From Iodidimonas nitroreducens (GTDB taxonomy: Bacteria > Pseudomonadota > Alphaproteobacteria > Sphingomonadales > Rhodothalassiaceae): DNA of 64,000 nt. Location: NCBI RefSeq assembly GCF_008579165.1, contig NZ_BKCN01000014.1. One strand, given 5' to 3'. The notes beneath the pieces were generated by a model. It saw nothing but the letters and a program-made list of their open reading frames with translations. It was not told the origin of the DNA and searched no databases. Both the position numbers and the translations under genes were made by a program. Below, in pieces: positions 59,289 through 64,000 of the stretch (its first letter is position 1; every line of letters starts with the position of its first letter).

Positions 59289-60493
59289 TCATGATGCCCA
59301 TCCCAAAATATCTGTTTCATACTGCTTTAGATTGGCATCCCAGCCATAATGATCGATGACGAAAGCACGGGCCTTTGGTGCGCGCAGATTTTGGCTTTCC
59401 AATATCACACGCGATTGCGTGATCATCTCATCGCGATTGCGGGCAATATGAACAGGCGCATCGGGGCAATCCCTGATCCCGGCCATGGCATCGGGGGTGG
59501 CGAGAATGGTTTTTTCCATGGCCATGGCTTCCAAAGCCTTGTTTTGGATTCCCCGGGCAATGGTCAGCGGCAGGCAGGCGGCCAGGGCATGCTGCACATA
59601 GGGTCTGATATCGGGCACCCCGCCGGTGACCAGTACATTCGGCTGTTCCCCCAGCTTCAATACCGCATCACTGGGCGCCATGCCCACAATGGCAAAAAGC
59701 AGATCGGGATATGTATCGCGCAAATGGGGCAGCACCTCATTCACATACCATGTCACCGCCATGATATTGGGCCGATAATCCATCGCCCCTACAAAAACCA
59801 GAACCCGATCTTTGGTTGATAAGGATTGGGATGTTCGATGGCGGGATCGAAATAATCCACATTCACCCCTTGGGTGCGAAAGGTGATTTTCCCGGCGCTT
59901 TCCGGGGCAAGGCTTCTGAAAAGGCTGGCTTCGGCCTCGGAAATGAACACGGTTTTGTCAAAGGCTGCGGCCATCCGCCGCTCATAAGCCAGCAGCTTAT
60001 CGGCCTCGCGCCGGTAGATCAGATTGCGGGGCAGGGTGGCATCCCGCGCATAGGATCGGAATTTTTCGGAATCCACATCCTCGGCATTGAATACGGTTCG
60101 GACAGTGGGGGGCACTTTTCCATAAACAAATTGGCCCGTAGAGCCGCTATACATCAAAATGGCATCGGGCTTGATGCTTTTGATTTTTTGCTCCACCCAA
60201 TGATCCATGGCTTTATTTTTGTAATAGGCAATCGATAAGGCTTCGTTTTTCATGAGCCCACGGGCCGCCCCCATCAGACCGGCCTTTTTATCCAGCTTTT
60301 GGATGCAACTGCTGGCACAGAAATCTTTCAATTTATCCGTATATTGCCAATCATCGGGATGATCGATGAAGGTGCCCAGATGCAACTCATGCCTGCTGGC
60401 AAAATAGCGCATGATGTTGAAGCTGGAAATTTTATCCCCTTTATTGGGGGGATAAGGAATACGGTGGGTCAGATATAATAATTTCATGGCCAT
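59289..60493 (-). CDS. XrtA-associated glycosyltransferase, TIGR03087-like (one frameshift)
   Basis: About 401 aa. It starts MKLLYLTHRIPYPPNKGDKI, then has FNAEDVDSEKFRSYARDAT and AFDKTVFISEAEASLFRSL, as in the XrtA stp1 family. The break at about 59800 is repaired by one lost C (KIRVLVFVGAMDYRPNIMAV). The C-terminus has the GT-B donor site, including PNVLVTGGVPDIRPYVQHA. ATGs at 60493 and 60487 are both possible. Confidence 0.92.
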
Positions 60494-60656
60494 ATTCTAA
60501 AGATTGCAAAGGATGGTTGAACGAGGCAAACGGGCTGGAAAGCAATAGTTTGGCTGAAGAGCTTGCAGCATTGCGGGAATTTCTCCAAATTCATTATGGA
60601 ATTTAACCGTCCCATGGGTTTGGCGCAATGCGTCGATGCTGACAAAGAGGCATTTC

Positions 60657-61651
60657 ATGACAACAAAAGCGCGCGCGCCGCAGCTTTATGTGATCATCGA
60701 TACGGAAGAAGAGTTCGATTGGGATGCGCCTTTTGATCGCCGGGCGCGGGCCGTGACATCAATCCCCGCCCAGCAGCGGGCGCAGGATATTTTCGCCCGC
60801 TATGATCTGGTGCCCAGCTATGTCATCGATCATCCGGTGGCCGATAATCCTGAAGCCGTGGCGGTGCTGAAAGCGTGGCAGGACGAGGGACAGGCGGTGA
60901 TCGGCGCGCATTTGCATCCGTGGGTCTCGCCGCCTTTTGACGAGGAGGTGAGCCGCCAAAACAGCTATCCCGGCAATTTACCGAAATCCTTGGAATATGA
61001 AAAACTGCGCCAACTGACCGCGCTGATCGAACGGGTTTTTCGAAACGCCCGCGCCTTTATAAAGCGGGCCGCTATGGAATTGGCCCCAATACCGCAACGA
61101 TCCTCCAGGATTTGGGCTATCAGATCGATGCCAGCATCGTGCCCTATACCGATTTCAGCTTTGATCATGGCCCTGATTTTCGCCATGAAACGCCGCATTT
61201 ACGGCCTTTTCTGCCCGCCCGCGATATTCTGGAATTGCCGCTTTCCACGGGCTTTGCCGGGCTTTTGCGGAAGCGCGGCGCGGGCCTGTTTCCAATGATT
61301 GATCGGCCATTGATGCGCTCTGTTCATCTGCCGGGGATTTTTGCCCGTCTGGGCCTTTTGGAACGCATCAGGCTCAGCCCCGAGGGCCAGGGGGCCGATG
61401 ATCATATCCGCCTCACCAAAGCCATGTGGGATGATGGGTTTGATGTTTTTTCTTATACCTATCACAGCCCATCCCTGGTCCCCGGCCATACGCCTTATGT
61501 GCGCAGCCCCGCTGATCTGGATCGGTTTCTCGATCATATGGATCGCTATTTCGATTTTTTCTTCAATGAATTGGGGGGCAGGGCTGCCACCCCCCTGACA
61601 CTTTATCAACAATGGCAGGATCGCGGGAAAATTTGGGCGGCGGACCTTTGA
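60657..61651 (+). CDS. Polysaccharide deacetylase/WalW-like protein (one frameshift)
   Basis: About 331 aa. LYVIIDTEEEFDW supplies acidic metal residues; VIGAHLHPWVSPP supplies a His pair. Restoring a C near 61048 joins NAPRLYKAGRYGIGPNTAT. The C-terminal FSYTYHSPSLVPGHTPYV matches NodB relatives of the WalW type. AGAGG 6 nt before the ATG at 60657 fixes the start. A second deacetylase besides the gene at 25364 suggests another substrate. Confidence 0.85.
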
Positions 61652-61752
61652 ACAGGATCGACAAAACAAAATGATCTATGCCATTTTCACAAAGTTTTAT
61701 GGGATAGCCAGCCTGTGGCGGGCAACCGCCGAGGCCATCATGGGATCGAGCA

Positions 61753-62609
61753 ATGCCAAAGACGGTTGATCAGACCACAAGCGCTCCTGCGGATGAAACT
61801 TATGGGGATGAAAATCTTGGGGATGAAACCGCCAATCGCCCGGAATTTGTCGATTATTATACCCGCGATGATGTGGCTTTGGGGCGTCAGGCGCATTTTT
61901 CCCGCTTGCGCGATTCCCTATTGGCGATCAGGGCGATGGAAGGGGATGCGGATCGTGCCCTTGATGTGGCCGATATTGGCGGGGGCACAGGGGATTGTTC
62001 GGTGGTTTGGGCGGAAAAGGGGCACAAGCCCATCTGTATCGATATCGGGCGCGATCTGATCGAGGCCGGACGGACAAGGGCGAAGGCTTTAGGGCTTGAT
62101 ATCGGCTATGAAGTGGGCTCGGCGACCGCTTTGCCATTGGCCTCTGGCTCGGTGGATATCGCTTTGCTGCCCGAATTGCTCGAACATGTGGAAGATTGGC
62201 AGGCCTGCCTTGATGAAGCGACGCGAATCGTGCGCCCCGGCGGCTGATTCAGCTTTCCACCAATAACAAGATCAATCCTCGCCAGCAGGAATTCAGATTG
62301 CCCTTCTATAGCTGGTATCCGGGGCCGATAAAGCGCTATTGCGTGCGCCGGACCCTTGATGATCGCCCGGAATGGGCAAATTATGCCACCTTTCCTGCAG
62401 TGAATTGGTTTACCCCGGGGCAATTGATCAAGGCTTTGCGGCGGCGGGGCTTCGATCAAATCTACAGCCGCGCCGATCTGGCGGCGGCCCGTGGCCTTGG
62501 GGGCTGGAAAGGATCGGTGCTGGCTGTGTTGAAGGCTGCGCCCATTTTATATTGGCCGATCAGAAGCTGTTCGCAATCCACCTTTCTGGTGGCAAAGAAA
62601 CAGGCTTGA
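61753..62609 (+). CDS. Class I SAM-dependent methyltransferase (one frameshift)
   Basis: About 285 aa after restoring one C near 62242 (RPGGLIQLSTNNKINP). The SAM site is DVADIGGGTGDCSVVWAEKG, with IDIGRDLIEAGR after it and ALLPELLEHVEDW later. The target is unknown, perhaps the glycan lipid or a small carrier intermediate. A 32-codon open frame (61671-61769) overlaps the start and might be a leader, but nothing else supports it. Confidence 0.85.
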
Positions 62610-62702
62610 CCATGGGCTGGAGCCGCCTGCGGATGCCAAAAATTGAGGAGCCGGGGCTTATGGCGGGGGCGGGGTGTGTGGCGGGCAACAGGTGACAGGC
62701 CA

Positions 62703-63074
62703 TCAATGGCGGGCGGATTTTTCGCTTTCATCCACCAGATCGGCCAGCCGGTTATGGGCTTGATTGGCTAGGGATTCGATTTCGTCCCATTGTTCGGTCA
62801 GGGCGGATATTTCGGCCTGAAATTGTTCCATGCTCAGCCGACGGTTTTTATCGGTGGCCATCACGGCAGCAATGGCGGCGCGCGTGGGGCTGTTCAATCC
62901 CACTTCTTTGAGCAGGGTTTTCTGCCCGGATTGCAGGGCGCCCTCCAGATCTTTCAATCGGGACGCGATGACCATCAGATAAATCAGGCCCAAAAGCAAA
63001 AGGCTGAAAAGAAGAATGAAGCCGCCAGCCATCAAATGAACATGGCTGATGTTGAAACCCAGAATCGTGCTCAT
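62703..63074 (-). CDS. Small membrane protein with coiled coil, hypothetical
   Basis: At 123 aa one N-terminal TM helix (LMAGGFILLFSLLLLGLIYLMVI) is followed by a helical, Glu/Gln-rich segment predicted as coiled coil, ending ESEKSARH. The family is not recognised. It is convergent with the methyltransferase and divergent from the phoU side. A possible ORF on the opposite strand (63049-63258) overlaps it and is less convincing. Confidence 0.5.
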   Translation of the reverse strand: MSTILGFNISHVHLMAGGFILLFSLLLLGLIYLMVIASRLKDLEGALQSGQKTLLKEVGLNSPTRAAIAAVMATDKNRRLSMEQFQAEISALTEQWDEIESLANQAHNRLADLVDESEKSARH

Positions 63075-63342
63075 ATCAGATGCCCTAAAGGCAAGAGAAA
63101 ACCTTGTCAGGCAGTTATCTGCAAAAGGGAGCTTATCCGGTTTTGATCGAAATCAAAAGCCAAGAGAAAGGATGGCCGACCATAAAGCGGCGCTAGCGGC
63201 CAAGATACAGATGGCCGATGCCCCGGCAGAGAGCCGCGCGGAAGACGACCGATCATAGCCTTTGGCATGAAGGGAAGCCTGCTTGATCCCGGATTGCTTA
63301 TTTGTCATCGCTATCACACCACCCGTTTTTCAGTTCATGTCT

Positions 63343-63407
63343 CGTTAGAAACTTGGGCTCGTCAGAAACTTGGGTTCATCAGAATTCGAGATCACCAGAA
63401 ATTCATC
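63343..63407. repeat. Degenerate 15-17 bp tandem repeat
   Basis: Four tandem units with a shared AGAAA core: 63343-63359 and 63360-63376 differ at two positions (CGTTAGAAACTTGGGCT against CGTCAGAAACTTGGGTT), and two weaker copies follow (63377-63392, 63393-63407). They lie in a 600-bp gap (63075-63673) that otherwise shows no gene. Confidence 0.7.
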
Positions 63408-63596
63408 AAAACGTATTTTAAAGGCCCCAGTTCCGATGCATTGTTTCTAAATAATGCCAGTCAGGTCGTTAGCTGACAACAACATGATTCTCACAAGTTC
63501 GTTTATAAACCGTAAAATTTTAGGTGAATTATTTTGATCATGGATTTTTCCGGGGCATTTTTTCTACAGGCCCATGGGAGATATAAAACCCGCAGC

Positions 63597-63612
63597 GTCA
63601 TAGTTTTGTAAC
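63597..63612 (+). promoter_or_regulatory. Candidate Pho box upstream of phoU
   Basis: GTCAT at 63597 and GTAAC at 63608 are direct half-sites with the 11-bp period of PhoB boxes, 62 nt upstream of the phoU start. PhoB control of pst/phoU genes is usual. Only one 11-bp pair is seen, so this is tentative. Confidence 0.35.
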
Positions 63613-63673
63613 GCATTCTTCTTAAACAAGAGAGCGATGAGAGCCGATCCCGGAACAGGGCGGAGGTGAGCGG

Positions 63674-64000
63674 ATGCGTGATATTCATACGAATAAGTCC
63701 TATGATGAAGAGCTTGATCAACTCCGCGCCACCTTGAGCGAAATGGCGGGATTGGCCGAAGCCCAGCTCCATAATGCCGTAACTGCTTTGGTGGCCCGGG
63801 ATATGATTCTGGCGCAAAAATCCATCGCAGATGATGAGCGGATCGACAGGCTGGAGCATCTGGCAGAAGAAAGGGCGATTGAAATCATCGCCCGCCGCGC
63901 GCCTTTGGCTGATGATCTGCGCGAACTGGTGGCGGCCATCAGGCTGTCTGGCGCCTTGGAACGAATTGGTGATTATGCCAAGAATATCGCCAAAAGAACC
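63674..64000 (+). CDS. phoU: Phosphate transport/signalling protein PhoU (3' end outside window)
   Basis: The first 109 residues of PhoU are present. SYDEELDQLRATLSEMAGLAEAQLHNAV and ERIDRLEHLAEERAIEIIARRAP match the first three-helix PhoU repeat, with the metal-binding ALERIGDYAKNIAKR at the cut end. It damps PhoR/PhoB signalling through the Pst transporter. GGAGG 7 nt upstream fixes the ATG at 63674. No pst genes are upstream, so it starts its own unit or belongs to phoU-phoB. Confidence 0.95.
   Translation, partial: MRDIHTNKSYDEELDQLRATLSEMAGLAEAQLHNAVTALVARDMILAQKSIADDERIDRLEHLAEERAIEIIARRAPLADDLRELVAAIRLSGALERIGDYAKNIAKRT

Noticed and set aside
61671..61769. 32-codon frame overlapping the methyltransferase start
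   Set aside because: Too short and without a clear ribosome site or known match; mentioned only as a possible leader.
63049..63258. Plus-strand 69-codon frame overlapping the coiled-coil membrane protein
   Set aside because: It lacks a ribosome site and features; the minus-strand gene has a clear TM helix and coiled coil.
63343..63407. Possible CRISPR-like array
   Set aside because: The units are directly adjacent, degenerate, 15-17 bp, with no spacers and no cas genes.

Overview
The window (about 57-60% GC by eye) comes from an alphaproteobacterium. The best markers are the gene order tolC - popZ - valS, with a PopZ-type polar organiser between the outer-membrane channel gene and valyl-tRNA synthetase, and recG / sdhE / mfd as neighbours. 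No genus can be named from the sequence alone.

Layout: (1) 1-1060, repeat-rich intergenic DNA and a broken lamin-tail-domain gene. (2) 1064-2437, tRNA-Asn, a PEP-CTERM protein gene behind a consensus sigma-54 promoter, and tRNA-Cys. (3) 2592-16158, housekeeping genes: pcm, tolC, popZ, valS, a periplasmic cyclophilin, mfd, sdhE, a GNAT gene and recG. (4) 16426-17488, a second PEP-CTERM gene with a sigma-54-like promoter and a terminator. (5) 17517-20351, a reverse operon of an exosortase-associated acyltransferase, a ThiF/E1-like enzyme and a nitroreductase-fold protein. (6) 20765-62609, a large exosortase A (XrtA) / exopolysaccharide locus. (7) 62703-64000, a small membrane protein, repeats and the start of phoU.

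The XrtA locus holds an export lipoprotein, chain-length protein, tyrosine kinase, AAA ATPase, two deacetylases, a FemAB protein, an exosortase-EpsI fusion, two asparagine-synthase homologues, a phosphoglycosyltransferase, several glycosyltransferases, a flippase, an O-antigen-ligase-like protein, two sulfotransferases, a C-type-lectin-like secreted protein, a DegT aminotransferase, two CelD-like acyltransferases, an ACP / AMP-ligase / PLP-decarboxylase / two-hydrolase set, ManC and a secreted propeller/beta-helix protein. Together these imply synthesis, decoration (deacetylation, probably sulfation, probably amide substituents) and export of a polysaccharide, coupled to exosortase-processed surface proteins expressed from sigma-54 promoters.

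The points most worth pursuing are: a polysaccharide-export (SLBB) protein fused in one reading frame to an outer-membrane barrel; the acyltransferase-ThiF-nitroreductase operon; a shared 17-bp palindrome upstream of both sigma-54 promoters; and an asparagine-synthase homologue without its N-terminal cysteine.

Caution: about 22 otherwise well-conserved genes carry a single-base frameshift, nearly always one base missing from a short C or G run. valS has two and the tRNA-Asn gene appears to lack one anticodon-stem base. I read these as uncorrected sequencing errors and give such genes as single CDS entries spanning the shift.
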